A stretch of DNA of 64,000 nt from Wenxinia saemankumensis (GCF_900141735.1 NZ_FQYO01000003.1:372001-436000), one strand, 5' to 3'; positions 25,761 through 36,289 are shown, numbered from the stretch's first letter. Notes: generated by a model from the letters alone, not told the origin. Program-made: numbers and translations.

Positions 25761-26636
25761 ATGGATATCCGCAAGGTGGGCGTGATCGGCGCCGGACAGA
25801 TGGGCAACGGGATCGCCCATGTCCTCGCCGTGGCGGGCTACGAGGTCGCGCTGACCGATGTCAGCGCCGACGCGCTGGAAGCCGCGCGCGCCACGATCGG
25901 CCGGAATCTCGACCGGCAGGTGAGCAAGGGCGCGCTGACGGAGGACGACCGGGAGGCGGCGCTCGGCCGGATCTCGTCGACGCTGGATCTGGCCGATCTC
26001 GGCGGGTCGGACCTGGTGATCGAGGCCGCGACCGAGCGCGAGGACGTCAAGCACGCGATCTTCGCCGAGCTGACGCCGCATCTGGGGCCGGAGACGATCC
26101 TGACCTCGAACACGTCGTCGATCTCGATCACCCGGTTGGCGGCGCGGACGGACCGGCCCGAGAAGTTCATGGGTTTCCACTTCATGAATCCGGTGCCGGT
26201 GATGCAGCTGGTCGAGTTGATCCGCGGCATCGCCACCGACGAGGCGACCTTCACCGCCTGTTCGGGCGTGGTGGAGCGGCTGGGCAAGACGGCCTCCACC
26301 TCCGAGGATTTCCCGGCCTTCATCGTGAACCGGATCCTGATCCCGATGATCAACGAGGCGATCTACACGCTCTACGAGGGGGTCGGCTCGGTCGCGTCCA
26401 TCGACACCTCGATGAAGCTGGGGGCGAACCACCCGATGGGGCCGCTGGAGCTGGCGGATTTCATCGGGCTGGATACCTGCCTGTCGATCATGAACGTGCT
26501 GCATGACGGGCTGGCGGACACCAAGTACCGCCCCTGTCCGCTGCTGGTGAAATACGTCGAGGCCGGCTGGCTGGGCCGCAAGAGCCAGCGCGGCTTCTAC
26601 GATTACCGGGGCGAGACGCCGGTCCCGACCCGTTAG
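25761..26636 (+). CDS. hbd: 3-hydroxybutyryl-CoA dehydrogenase
   Basis: This NAD(P)-dependent enzyme oxidises or forms 3-hydroxybutyryl-CoA in butyrate, polyhydroxybutyrate or fatty-acid metabolism. The 291 residues match. The Rossmann GAGQMGNGIAHVLAVAGYEV (residues 9-28), EAATERED, SNTSSISIT, the catalytic His in GFHFMNPVPVMQLVE (near 141), and the asparagine/helix block KTASTSEDFPAFIVNRILIPMINEA (near 175) are present. The C-terminus GETPVPTR is encoded by the first unit of a 41-bp tandem array that continues beyond the stop. Confidence 0.95.
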   Translation: MDIRKVGVIGAGQMGNGIAHVLAVAGYEVALTDVSADALEAARATIGRNLDRQVSKGALTEDDREAALGRISSTLDLADLGGSDLVIEAATEREDVKHAIFAELTPHLGPETILTSNTSSISITRLAARTDRPEKFMGFHFMNPVPVMQLVELIRGIATDEATFTACSGVVERLGKTASTSEDFPAFIVNRILIPMINEAIYTLYEGVGSVASIDTSMKLGANHPMGPLELADFIGLDTCLSIMNVLHDGLADTKYRPCPLLVKYVEAGWLGRKSQRGFYDYRGETPVPTR

Positions 26637-26765
26637 GCGTGGAAGGTCCGGGCGAGACGCCGGTTCCGACCCGGTAGGCGTGGAGGACCCGGGCAGGATG
26701 CCGGTGCAGACCCGGAAGGCTTGGAAGCCGGGGCAGGACGCCGGTGCAGACCCGGCGACCGGGCC
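26611..26765. repeat. 41-bp tandem repeat at the 3' end of hbd
   Basis: Units start at 26611, 26652, 26693 and 26733. Each contains GACGCCGGT, three to four variable bases, GACCCG, and GGCGTGGA or close variants. The first unit is coding (last residues and stop of hbd). Divergence grows with distance from the gene. The rest of the 306-base gap up to the chemoreceptor gene has no gene and ends in a large hairpin. Confidence 0.85.
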
Positions 26766-26881
26766 CGAGTCGCCCGAGACACGCCCGGTCCGCGATCCCG
26801 CCCGTCATGCGGGGGGGGGCGTTCGTCGGTCCGTGCGCGAGCAGCGTGCCGACGCCGGCGCCCCAACCGGTTGGCCGCATG

Positions 26882-26924
26882 GCCCGGCCGGTGCGCTGCG
26901 GCGGAACCGGCGCACCGGCCGGGC
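26882..26924. terminator. Large bidirectional hairpin
   Basis: GCCCGGCCGGTGCG (26882-26895) pairs perfectly with CGCACCGGCCGGGC (26911-26924) around a 15-base loop. It sits between the convergent hbd and chemoreceptor genes, 18 bases after the latter's stop. It is probably a shared transcript end. Confidence 0.65.
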
Positions 26925-26942
26925 GGGGTCCGTGCCCCGCCC

Positions 26943-28364
26943 TCAGGCCACGCGGCGGGGCGACTCGGCCGGGGGCGTCTGGGCGAAGGTGTCGAAGGGC
27001 TTGTCGATGTCGTCGGCCGCGGCGAGGACATCGCTGCAATGGCCGGCCACGTCGGTGGCGATCAGCGCGTTGTGCTGGGTCGTCCTGTCGATCGTGGACA
27101 ATGCCCCTTCGACCTCGCGCAGGGCGATGGCCTGTTCGGCGGTGGAGGTGACCATGCCGCCGATCTTCTCGGCGATGGTCCCGGCACTGTCCCGCAGCTT
27201 GGCCAGCGAGCCGCGCGTCTCGCCGACGAGGTTGGTGCCGGTATCGACCGAGGCGCCGCTGCGGTCGAGCTGGGCGCGGATCGAATCGGTCAGTTCCGCC
27301 GTGCGCTTGGCCAGCATCCGCACCTCGGAGGCGACGACGGCAAAGCCCTTGCCCGCATCCCCGGCCCGCGCCGCCTCGACGCTGGCATTGAGCGCGAGCA
27401 GGTTCGTCTGGAGGCTGATCTCCTCGATGCTGGAGACGACCTGCGCAATCTCGCCGAAGGCGGTGCGGATGGTGCCCATCGCCGCCTCCGCCGCCTCGGC
27501 ATGGGTCAGGCCGGCATCGGCCTCCGCCCGGTTGCTCTCGGACACGGTGACCGCCTCGCGCGAGACGGCCTCGTTCGCGGTGACGGTGGAGGAGAGCTGG
27601 CTGACGGCGGCCGTGGACTGCTCCACCGCCGCGGCCTGGTCCTGGGCACGCGTCGACAGGTCGCTGGCCATGCGGTTCAGCTCCGCCGCCATGGTGCGGA
27701 TCCGCACGGCATTGTCAGAGACACCCCCGAACACCCCCTGCAGCCGTTCCGCCAGCTCGTCGAAGGAGGCTCGCGTCCCCTCGAACATCTGCGGGAAGGG
27801 GACGTCGCCGGACGTGTCCACCCGGGTCGCGAGAGCGCCGCTGCCGAGCCCGCCGATCGCGGTGGCGAGGCAGGCCAGCGCGTGATCCCGCTCGGCCGAC
27901 TGGATGCGGTAATAGGCGGCCGTGACCGCCTCGATATCCATGAAGAGGGCGCGGATCGCGGCCTGGACCAGCCGGTCGCTGTCGCCGCCGCGCCAGCGGG
28001 AGGCGCCGGACTGGATCGCGGCGACCAGCCGCTCCCCCGCGAGCATGTAGAGCGCCATGTAATCGCGGAAGAAGAGGTCGATCCGGTAATGGACGATGCC
28101 CACCCGCTCGGCGGAGGCGAAGTAGCGCTCACCGAAGCCGTCGGTGAAGAGCAGACGCCAATGCTCCATCTGCTTGCCGGCGGCGCTGGCCATGTGCGCC
28201 TCGGACGAGAAGAACCGCGCGAGTTCCGGCCGGCTGCGGATCCGGGCGTAGAACGCCTCGAGCAGGGGGGGCATCAGCGGTTCGACCCGCGCCCAGGCCC
28301 GGCCCAGCCGGGACAGGAAATCCTCGTCGACCTGGAAGCGGGCGCGGTAATCGGCAATGTTCAT
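26943..28364 (-). CDS. Globin-coupled methyl-accepting chemotaxis protein
   Basis: The 473-residue soluble receptor has an N-terminal sensor-globin domain (residues 1-165). The proximal haem histidine is probably His92 in [19 protein letters not shown], the HemAT pattern. A linker, methylation helices and the MCP signalling tip [34 protein letters not shown] (about 315-348) follow. No membrane segment is seen, so it senses oxygen or another gas in the cytoplasm and signals to CheA/CheW. No other chemotaxis genes are in the window. It stands alone between convergent hbd and upstream ptsH. Confidence 0.93.
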   Translation of the reverse strand: MNIADYRARFQVDEDFLSRLGRAWARVEPLMPPLLEAFYARIRSRPELARFFSSEAHMASAAGKQMEHWRLLFTDGFGERYFASAERVGIVHYRIDLFFRDYMALYMLAGERLVAAIQSGASRWRGGDSDRLVQAAIRALFMDIEAVTAAYYRIQSAERDHALACLATAIGGLGSGALATRVDTSGDVPFPQMFEGTRASFDELAERLQGVFGGVSDNAVRIRTMAAELNRMASDLSTRAQDQAAAVEQSTAAVSQLSSTVTANEAVSREAVTVSESNRAEADAGLTHAEAAEAAMGTIRTAFGEIAQVVSSIEEISLQTNLLALNASVEAARAGDAGKGFAVVASEVRMLAKRTAELTDSIRAQLDRSGASVDTGTNLVGETRGSLAKLRDSAGTIAEKIGGMVTSTAEQAIALREVEGALSTIDRTTQHNALIATDVAGHCSDVLAAADDIDKPFDTFAQTPPAESPRRVA

Positions 28365-28444
28365 GGCGGATCCCTTCGGACGTCTCGCGTCCTTATCCGC
28401 CCGAACCCTTTATCCCCGGTGAACGCCGGCGACCGCCCCCGGAT

Positions 28445-28723
28445 TCAGTCGCCCTCGCCGAACTTGTCGGCCACCAGGGTCTCGATCGCGTCCGCAAGCT
28501 TCTCGGCCTCGGCGCCGCGCGTCTCGACCTCGATGAAGGTTCCCTTCGAGGCGGCGAGCATGAGCAGGCCCATGATGCTGTCCCCGGCGGCGTCGAGCCC
28601 GTCCTTGCGGATCGTGGCGGAGGCGTCGAACCGTTCGACCACCTCGGCCAGCCTGGCGGAGGCGCGGGCGTGGAGCCCCTTGACGTTGACGATCTTCAAT
28701 CGCCGCGAGACGGTCTGCACCAC
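28445..28723 (-). CDS. ptsH: HPr family phosphocarrier protein
   Basis: HPr carries phosphate from enzyme I to EIIA proteins. This 92-residue form has the active histidine in GLHARAS (near residue 18) and the regulatory serine region GDSIMGLLMLAASKG (near 48), the target of HPr kinase. With the hprK and EIIA-Man genes upstream and no sugar permease nearby, it belongs to a regulatory rather than transport PTS. It starts three bases after the EIIA gene stop. Enzyme I (ptsI or ptsP) is not in the window. Confidence 0.95.
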   Translation of the reverse strand: MVQTVSRRLKIVNVKGLHARASARLAEVVERFDASATIRKDGLDAAGDSIMGLLMLAASKGTFIEVETRGAEAEKLADAIETLVADKFGEGD

Positions 28724-28726
28724 GGG

Positions 28727-29140
28727 TCAGGTCCCCCAGGCGCGGCAGGCTTCGACGCTGACCTGGTGGCAGTCGATATACTTGCGCCCCGCCTCCATCG
28801 CGCGTCCGGCCGCCTCGTCGATCGGGCAGCGGCGCGACTTGGCCAGCTTGATCAGCAGGGGCAGGTTCGCGCCGTAGAGGATGCGCCGGTCCGCCAGTCC
28901 GCAGGCGCGCAGGGACAGGTTCGAGGGCGAGCCGCCGAACATGTCGGTGACGACGATCACGCCGTCGCCGGTATCGACCTCGTCGGCGGCGGCGCAGATC
29001 TCGCCCTGCTTGGCGCCGCGATCGTCATCGGGTCCGATCGAGACCGCCCGCATGCCGTCCTGGCGGCCGACCACGTGTTCGACCGCGGACAGGTATTCCC
29101 GCGCCAGGCCCCCGTGGGCCACGATGACGATACCGATCAC
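28727..29140 (-). CDS. ptsM: PTS EIIA component, mannose family
   Basis: The 137-residue domain fits the EIIA-Man fold. The phosphorylated histidine is in IVIVAHGGLAREYL (His9). DGVIVVTDMFGGSPSNLSLR (near residue 60) is the other conserved block. Alone, without IIB/IIC/IID partners, it is likely the terminal phosphate acceptor of a regulatory chain. The start overlaps the rapZ stop by four bases. Its target is unknown; in other alphaproteobacteria the EIIA-Man equivalent interacts with metabolic regulators. Confidence 0.92.
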   Translation of the reverse strand: MIGIVIVAHGGLAREYLSAVEHVVGRQDGMRAVSIGPDDDRGAKQGEICAAADEVDTGDGVIVVTDMFGGSPSNLSLRACGLADRRILYGANLPLLIKLAKSRRCPIDEAAGRAMEAGRKYIDCHQVSVEACRAWGT

Positions 29141-30096
29141 CGGTCCTGTCCCCGCTCGGCCGCGCCGCCTGCCCCATCACTGGCCCCGGCGGCGGCACGA
29201 CGTTCCAATTCCCTGTGACGAATAGATACCTGCCACCCCTGCCGCGCAAGGGCATGCGCCATCGCATCCGCGAGAGCGACGCTACGGTGTTGCCCGCCGG
29301 TGCACCCGAAGGCGACGGTCAGGTGGCTCTTGCCCTCGGCCCGGTACTCGGGAAGGAGCGAGAGCAGCAGTGCTTCGGTCCGCTCGAAGAAGGGACGATG
29401 CCGCGGGTCGCCCTCGACATGGGCGCGCACCGCCGCGTCGGTGCCGGTCAGCCGGCGCAGCCCGGGCTCCCAATGCGGATTCCGCAGGAAGCGCACGTCG
29501 AGCACGATGTCTGCCCCGCGCGGCAGGCCGCGCTTGTACGAGAAGCTCTCGACCGAGATGGCGAGCGGGCCGGAGCCGCCGCCGCCGAAGCGCTCGGTGA
29601 TCTCGGCCCGCAGGTCGTGCGGGGTCAGATCGCCCGTCGCGATCAGCGTATCGGCGCGCCCCCGGATCGGCGCGAGAAGGGCGATCTCCTGCTCGATCCC
29701 GACGATCGGCGGCCCCTCGGGCGAGAGGGGGTGGCGGCGGCGCGTCTCGGAATAGCGGCGCAGCAGCGTGTCGACATCGGCATCGACGTAGAGCACCTCC
29801 TCGGCCACGTCGGGGCGCGCGGCGAGGCGGTCGATCGCCTCGATCAGCGCATCGACGCCGAAATCGCGGTTCCGCACGTCGAGTCCCAGCGCCAGCGGCC
29901 GGTCCAGGGGCGGGCCGTCGATCAGCCGGGGCAGGAGCGAGAGCGGGAGGTTGTCGATCACTTCCCAGCCCAGATCCTCCAGCGCGTTGACCGCGGTCGT
30001 CCGTCCGGCTCCGGAGGGGCCGGTGACGAGGACGATGCGTTGCCGCCCGTCGTCGCGGGCGGCCCCGGACGCAGCGGGCGGGGCAGGATGGGCCAT
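29137..30096 (-). CDS. rapZ: RNase adapter protein RapZ
   Basis: RapZ (YvcJ) is a nucleotide-binding protein; in enteric bacteria it delivers a small RNA to RNase E to control glucosamine-6-phosphate synthase. The 319 residues have a P-loop GPSGAGRTTAVNALEDLGWEVIDNLP (near residue 26; Arg replaces the usual Lys). They also have LGLDVRNRDF and the C-terminal signature VAFGCTGGQHRSVALADAMA. A 20-residue N-terminal extension precedes the P-loop. The gene sits between hprK and ptsM in one transcript. In alphaproteobacteria the RNA-based role is unproven. Confidence 0.93.
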   Translation of the reverse strand: MAHPAPPAASGAARDDGRQRIVLVTGPSGAGRTTAVNALEDLGWEVIDNLPLSLLPRLIDGPPLDRPLALGLDVRNRDFGVDALIEAIDRLAARPDVAEEVLYVDADVDTLLRRYSETRRRHPLSPEGPPIVGIEQEIALLAPIRGRADTLIATGDLTPHDLRAEITERFGGGGSGPLAISVESFSYKRGLPRGADIVLDVRFLRNPHWEPGLRRLTGTDAAVRAHVEGDPRHRPFFERTEALLLSLLPEYRAEGKSHLTVAFGCTGGQHRSVALADAMAHALARQGWQVSIRHRELERRAAAGASDGAGGAAERGQDR

Positions 30097-30105
30097 GGTC
30101 GACCT

Positions 30106-30633
30106 TCAGGATGCCGGACCGAACCGAAGATAATGATAAAGCACGGAGGCGACATCGCCCGTCCCCGGATCGTGAACGAGCGGCACGGGGAAGCCAAGCA
30201 GGGCGGTGCTGCGACGCGGCGGCATCCGTTCGCGCTCGCGGTGGCCGCGGTCGAATACCAGCGCGACGGTGCAGGGGGGATGGGCCGGCGCGGCGAGGAT
30301 GCCGATGCCGCGTGCCTCGATCCGGCCGGCCCCGGCCGGCGGGCAAGCGGCGACCGGCCCGGTCGGCCCGGCGGTCAGGATCACGAGGTCGTCGGCGATC
30401 AGCCCCGCGCCCAGCGCCATCAGCTGAAAGGCGAGGGCGGACTTGCCCGAGCCGGAGGGGCCGCGGATCAGCAGCGCGCGCCCGTCCAGCGCCACGGCCG
30501 TGGCGTGGAGGGTGAGCCGCCCGGCGCCGCCGTCCTGGCGGGGGGCGCCCCGGCGGGGGGCGTCCGGCGCCGCGCCGCCCGGGTCGGCCCCGGCGGGGCG
30601 TGAGGCGCCGGCCTCCTTGCCGGGGTCGCCCAC
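30106..30633 (-). CDS. hprK: Short HPr kinase/phosphorylase
   Basis: HprK phosphorylates HPr on serine. This version has only the C-terminal kinase domain, typical of alphaproteobacteria (full-length forms are about 310 residues). The P-loop is GPSGSGKSALAFQLMALGAGLIADDLV, then RIEARGIGIL and a short C-terminus. The start is unclear. A GTG at 30633 (about 175 residues) lies after the chvG stop; an ATG at 30702 would overlap chvG by 59 bases. Most family members begin about 13 residues before the P-loop, so the Pro/Gly-rich leader may not be translated. It lies between chvG and rapZ. Confidence 0.85.
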   Translation of the reverse strand: MGDPGKEAGASRPAGADPGGAAPDAPRRGAPRQDGGAGRLTLHATAVALDGRALLIRGPSGSGKSALAFQLMALGAGLIADDLVILTAGPTGPVAACPPAGAGRIEARGIGILAAPAHPPCTVALVFDRGHRERERMPPRRSTALLGFPVPLVHDPGTGDVASVLYHYLRFGPAS

Positions 30634-30643
30634 GGCCGGGCCG

Positions 30644-32419
30644 TCAGACCGGCAGGCCGACGACGAAGCGGGCGCCGAGCGGGCCGGAGGTCGGGTCGGC
30701 ATCGGTGGGACGGATGTTCTCGGCCCAGATCACGCCGCCATGCGCCTCGACGATCTGCTTGGAGATCGCGAGGCCGAGCCCCGAATTGTTTCCGAACTGC
30801 TTCTCGGGCCGCTCGGAGTAGAAGCGCTGGAAGATCTTGGTCAGCGCCTCCTCGGGGATGCCGGGGCCGGTATCCTCGACCACGATCAGGACGCGGTTCT
30901 GGCGCCGCCGGGCCCAGATGCGGATCGCGTCGCCATCCTCGCAGAACGAGATCGCGTTGGTGATCAGGTTGACGAAGACCTGCGCGAGCCGCCCTTCGAG
31001 GCCCGAGACGATGATCGACTGGTCGGGCAGGTCGGCGATGAACTCGATCCCCTTCGTCCGCGCCTCCTCCCCGAGGAAGTCGTTGAGGTTGCCCAGCATC
31101 TTGAGCAGGTCGAACGGCGCTTCGTCCTCGCGTACCAGCTCGCTGTCGAGGCGCGAGGCGGAGGAGATGTCGGTGACCAGCCGGTCGAGCCGCTGCAGGT
31201 CGTGCTCGATCAGCTGGAGCATCTTCTGCCGCTGCTCCTCCTTCTTGACGATCTCGAGCGTGCCGACGGCGGAGCGGAGCGAGGCGAGGGGGTTCTTGAT
31301 CTCGTGCGCGACGTCGGCGGCGAACTGCTCGTTCGTCTCGATCCGCTCGTAGAGGGCGGCGACCATGCCGCGCAGCGCGGCGGAGAGGCGGCCGATCTCG
31401 TCGGGGCGGGCGGAGAGGTCGGGGATGCGGATGCGGTCGGGGCTCATCTTGCGGGCGTTGCGGTCGCGCCCGGCCTCGGCCGCGGCGGCCAGCTCGGCGA
31501 TCGGGTTGGCGATGGTCGAGGCGAGCATCAGCGACAGCGCGACCGAGATCAGGATTCCCACCAGGAACATCTGCAGGACCTGCTCCCGCTCCTGCCTCAG
31601 AAGGGCGTCGATCTCGCCCGCGCGGGACATCACGGCGATGGCGCCGACCGGGTCGCCCCCCTGCAGGATCGGGGTCGCCACGAAGAGCACCGTGCCGCCG
31701 TCGCCCGTCCGGGTCTCGACCGCGGTGCCGTCCCGCAGGGCCCGGCCGGCGAGGTCGGTCGCGACGTCGAGCGGAGAGGCCAGCGCGGCGGTCCCGTCCG
31801 GCGACAGCCAGCCGGCGATGCCGGTCGAGACGCGGTTGACGAAGTCGCTGATGACGGTCGGGGCGGACCTGCCCTCCAGCCCCGCGACGTCGGGCGTGCC
31901 CTGCAGGGCGCGCCCGCGCGTGACGAGGCTGCCGGCCGTGTCGAAGACCATCACCTCGATCCCGTTCGAGAGGTCGAGACCGGACAGCGTGGCGACGGGG
32001 TCGATCCCGTCGCCGGTGATCAGGTTGACGGGGGCCCCGGCGGGGAGCTGCGCCTCGAACACGTCGGCGATCAGCTCGGTCTCGCTGACGAGGCCGGAGC
32101 CCCGCTGGTAGACGAGGTTGTCGCGCCCCGGCGCGAGGTAGAGCATGCCCGAGACGAGCAGGCAGAGACCGACGAGATTGAAGGTGACGATCTTGCGCGC
32201 CAGCGGCGAGGTCTGCAGCGCCGCCAGACCGCGCCGGGCGCGGGCGCGGCGGGGCGCGGCGGCCCCGTCCTCGGCCGGGCGGACCCAGTCCTCGCCCAGC
32301 AGCACCTCGGTCGTGCCGCCGTCGACCTTGGCCCGCTGGCCCGGGCGCGCGCCCAGGGCCCGGGCCGCGCGGCGGACCGAGTTGAGATCGCGGACGTCGA
32401 TCTGCGGCGCGGCCGTCAT
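30644..32419 (-). CDS. chvG: Sensor histidine kinase ChvG
   Basis: ChvG is the membrane kinase that senses acid or envelope stress and phosphorylates ChvI. The 591 residues have two membrane segments: near 75-95 (KIVTFNLVGLCLLVSGMLYL) and near 298-320 (MFLVGILISVALSLMLAST). A large periplasmic region lies between them. A HAMP segment and the H-box VAHEIKNPLASL (near 380) follow, then the N, G1 (DTGPGIP) and G2 (GLGLAI) boxes of the ATPase domain. The gene starts nine bases after chvI. The partner of the same name in rhizobia and Agrobacterium controls succinoglycan, motility and carbon genes including pckA. Confidence 0.93.
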   Translation of the reverse strand: MTAAPQIDVRDLNSVRRAARALGARPGQRAKVDGGTTEVLLGEDWVRPAEDGAAAPRRARARRGLAALQTSPLARKIVTFNLVGLCLLVSGMLYLAPGRDNLVYQRGSGLVSETELIADVFEAQLPAGAPVNLITGDGIDPVATLSGLDLSNGIEVMVFDTAGSLVTRGRALQGTPDVAGLEGRSAPTVISDFVNRVSTGIAGWLSPDGTAALASPLDVATDLAGRALRDGTAVETRTGDGGTVLFVATPILQGGDPVGAIAVMSRAGEIDALLRQEREQVLQMFLVGILISVALSLMLASTIANPIAELAAAAEAGRDRNARKMSPDRIRIPDLSARPDEIGRLSAALRGMVAALYERIETNEQFAADVAHEIKNPLASLRSAVGTLEIVKKEEQRQKMLQLIEHDLQRLDRLVTDISSASRLDSELVREDEAPFDLLKMLGNLNDFLGEEARTKGIEFIADLPDQSIIVSGLEGRLAQVFVNLITNAISFCEDGDAIRIWARRRQNRVLIVVEDTGPGIPEEALTKIFQRFYSERPEKQFGNNSGLGLAISKQIVEAHGGVIWAENIRPTDADPTSGPLGARFVVGLPV

Positions 32420-32428
32420 GGTCGGGCC

Positions 32429-33133
32429 CTATTCCTCGTTGTAGCGGTAGCCGATGCCGTAGAGCGTCTCGATCGCCGAGAACTCCTCGTCGGCCTGGCG
32501 CATCTTGCGGCGCAGGCGCTTGATGTGGCTGTCGATGGTGCGGTCGTCGACATAGACTTGGTCGTCATAGGCCACGTCCATCAGCTGGTCGCGGCTCTTC
32601 ACGAAGCCGGGCCGCTGGGCGAGGGCCTGGAGCAGCAGGAACTCGGTCACGGTCAGCGACACGTCGGTCCCCTTCCAGGTGACCGAATGGCGCAGCGGGT
32701 CCATCGTCAGGTTGCCGCGCACCATGACCTTGTGCTCGTCGTCGACCGGTCCGGCATCCGAGGCGATCGCCTCCTGCCGGCGCAGCAGGGCGCGGATCCG
32801 CTCGACCAGCAGGCGCTGCGAGAACGGTTTCTTGACGTAGTCGTCCGCGCCCATGCGCAGGCCGAGCACCTCGTCGATCTCGTCGTCCTTGGAGGTCAGG
32901 AAGATGACCGGCATCGACGTCTTCTGGCGGAGCCGCTGCAGCAGGTCCATGCCGTCCATGCGGGGCATCTTGATGTCGAGCACGGCCAGCTCGGGCATCT
33001 GCTTGTTGAAGGCATCGAGCGCGGACTGGCCGTCATTGTAGGTCTGCACCTCGAAGCCCTCGGCCTCGAGCGTCATCTGGACGGACGTCAGGATGTTCCT
33101 GTCGTCGTCCACCAAAGCGATCTTGTTGGACAT
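32429..33133 (-). CDS. chvI: Response regulator ChvI
   Basis: ChvI is an OmpR-type regulator. The 234 residues have a receiver domain (acidic pair in LVDDDRN, phospho-Asp in [11 protein letters not shown] near residue 52, conserved Lys in DYVKKPF near 104). The C-terminal winged helix ends in [35 protein letters not shown] chose the ATG at 33133 ([11 protein letters not shown]) after AAGGGTAACG; translation further upstream is not plausible. It diverges from pckA. Confidence 0.94.
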   Translation of the reverse strand: MSNKIALVDDDRNILTSVQMTLEAEGFEVQTYNDGQSALDAFNKQMPELAVLDIKMPRMDGMDLLQRLRQKTSMPVIFLTSKDDEIDEVLGLRMGADDYVKKPFSQRLLVERIRALLRRQEAIASDAGPVDDEHKVMVRGNLTMDPLRHSVTWKGTDVSLTVTEFLLLQALAQRPGFVKSRDQLMDVAYDDQVYVDDRTIDSHIKRLRRKMRQADEEFSAIETLYGIGYRYNEE

Positions 33134-33471
33134 CGGGACGTTACCCTTGCTGCTCTTGTGTGTCGTCTGCCTGTTTTTCCACGAGTCTCTCCGTACTTTG
33201 CCAATGCGAATCAATCCCCCACGGGATGCTTGCGGCCAGTCTGTGCCCCATTTGCGGCGAAAAGCGGTAAGCAATGACTAAAAAGCCGCACCGTCTTTCC
33301 CGAAAATTGACCCAGTCCGGGGGCGCGGCGACCGATGAGTTCGCAGCTCCTGCGGCTGGTGGCGCAAACATCCGCGCCGGTTGCGCTAACGTCCTGTTCA
33401 GCTTGCGAATGCCCCGCTACCGCAGGGTCATGGCCCCGCCCCCTGGGGCCGGCGACAGCAGGAGCGAGCCG
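33134..33471. promoter_or_regulatory. chvI-pckA divergent control region
   Basis: This 338-base gap contains no gene. It is richer in A+T than its surroundings, especially 33150-33300. GGTTGCGCTAACG (33379-33391) resembles the site before pyk. GCGCAA (33363-33368) and TTGCGC (33381-33386) form an inverted pair across 12 bases. These could bind a regulator of pckA. ChvI is another candidate, since ChvGI controls pckA in related bacteria. Confidence 0.4.
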
Positions 33472-35067
<1,596 letters not shown>

Positions 35068-35136
35068 CCCCGTCGGGGCTTTCCTTCTCGCCCGGCTGCG
35101 ATACCCTTCGCCCCGCACGAGGACGGGAGACGAGGC

Positions 35137-35622
35137 ATGAAGCGACACCTGGCAGCGGCGGCGATCCTCGCCGCCTTCGGCGCGACCGCGGCCCGGGCCG
35201 AGCAGATCGGCGCCTCGGTCGCCGCCTGGCAGGCCGGTGTCGTCTGCGCCGGCGAGTTCGGGCAGAGCGGGTCGGCCGCCGACATCGCCTTCATCGCGCG
35301 CACCCAGACGGTGCCGGCCGTGGTCGGCATGGGCTTCGGCATCCGGGCGCAGGTCAACGTGCCCGGCGGCGTGCCGGACGCCACGATCACCGTCGACCAT
35401 CCCCCCTTCACCCCCGGCGGTCCCACGCGCGAGCAGTATTCGGCCGGCCTGTCCGACCAGGGGATGTCCGGCTTCTTCTACCGGTTCGAGACCCCGCAGG
35501 AAGCGGCGGTGGGCAACTGGACCGTGACGGCCAGCGCGAACGGCGTGGTGATCTACTCGCTCGATTTCGAGGTGGTGCAGGCCCGGCAGGGCGACGGGCT
35601 GCTGCAGGCCTGCGGGATGTGA
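35137..35622 (+). CDS. DUF3859 secreted protein
   Basis: The 161-residue product has a signal peptide (MKRHLAAAAILAAFGATAARA) and matches DUF3859: ATITVDHPPFTPGGPTREQYSAGL (near residue 86) and SGFFYRFETPQEAAVGNWTVTASANGVVIYSLDFEVV (near 112). Two cysteines (VVCAGEFG and QACGM) may form a disulfide. The function is unknown; it is probably a periplasmic immunoglobulin-like beta sandwich. It is adjacent to a diverged copy of itself. Confidence 0.85.
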   Translation: MKRHLAAAAILAAFGATAARAEQIGASVAAWQAGVVCAGEFGQSGSAADIAFIARTQTVPAVVGMGFGIRAQVNVPGGVPDATITVDHPPFTPGGPTREQYSAGLSDQGMSGFFYRFETPQEAAVGNWTVTASANGVVIYSLDFEVVQARQGDGLLQACGM

Positions 35623-35714
35623 CCCGCGGCCGGTTTCCGCCGGGGGAGGGCCGCGCCGGGAACCGGCGTGACCGGCGGAAGGTTCATCGGGAAATCCCTT
35701 CCGGAGACATCCCG

Positions 35715-36236
35715 ATGAAGACCGCGATCCTCACCGCCGCCGCGTGCGGTACGCTTCTGGCCGGCCCCGCGACGGCCGCCGACACGATCGATCCCGCGCT
35801 GGCGGAGGTCGAGATCGGTGCCGTCTGCGCCGGAGACACCACAATTGTCGCCCAGACCCACACCATCCCGGCCGAGATCGGCATCGGGATGGGCGTGAAG
35901 GCGCGCGCCGCCGACGCGGCCGGCTACCCCTCGGTCGAGATCGAGGTCGAGCCGCCGCTCCTTCCCGAGCCGGGCGTCGAGGGCGAGGAGGCCGCGACGC
36001 CGGAAGAGGACGCGATGGCGAGCGGCGAGGAGGGGGTGCCGGAATTCCTCTACCCCTCGACGATCTCGGGCAGCGAGCCGACGGGATTCTACTACATCTT
36101 CGAGGGAGAGGGCGAGTTGCTGCCCGGCCTCTGGACGATCACCGCCCGCAACGGCGACGCGACGCTCTACAGCGTGGAATTCACCGTCGTCCCGGCAGGC
36201 GAGGCGCCCGAGGTCAGCGCGGCCTGCGCCGGCTGA
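35715..36236 (+). CDS. Second DUF3859-like secreted protein
   Basis: The 173-residue product has a signal peptide (MKTAILTAAACGTLLAGPATA) and a fold similar to its neighbour: VEIGAVCAGDTTIVAQTHTIPAEIGIGMGVKARA, YPSTISGSEPTGFYYIFEGEGELLPGLWTITARNGDATLYSVEFTVV, and a terminal cysteine (SAACAG). It differs by an acidic insertion of about 30 residues (EGEEAATPEEDAMASGEE, near residue 92). It starts 93 bases after the first copy, so this is probably a tandem duplication followed by divergence. Confidence 0.8.
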   Translation: MKTAILTAAACGTLLAGPATAADTIDPALAEVEIGAVCAGDTTIVAQTHTIPAEIGIGMGVKARAADAAGYPSVEIEVEPPLLPEPGVEGEEAATPEEDAMASGEEGVPEFLYPSTISGSEPTGFYYIFEGEGELLPGLWTITARNGDATLYSVEFTVVPAGEAPEVSAACAG

Positions 36237-36289
36237 TCGCGCGAACGGGGGGCGTGGTCGGCACGCACCCCCGCGGGACCGGCGGCGGT

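Noticed and set aside
30443-33277. Very long plus-strand frame opposite chvG and chvI
   Set aside because: It is a shadow of two well-defined genes. The translation has no recognisable domain.
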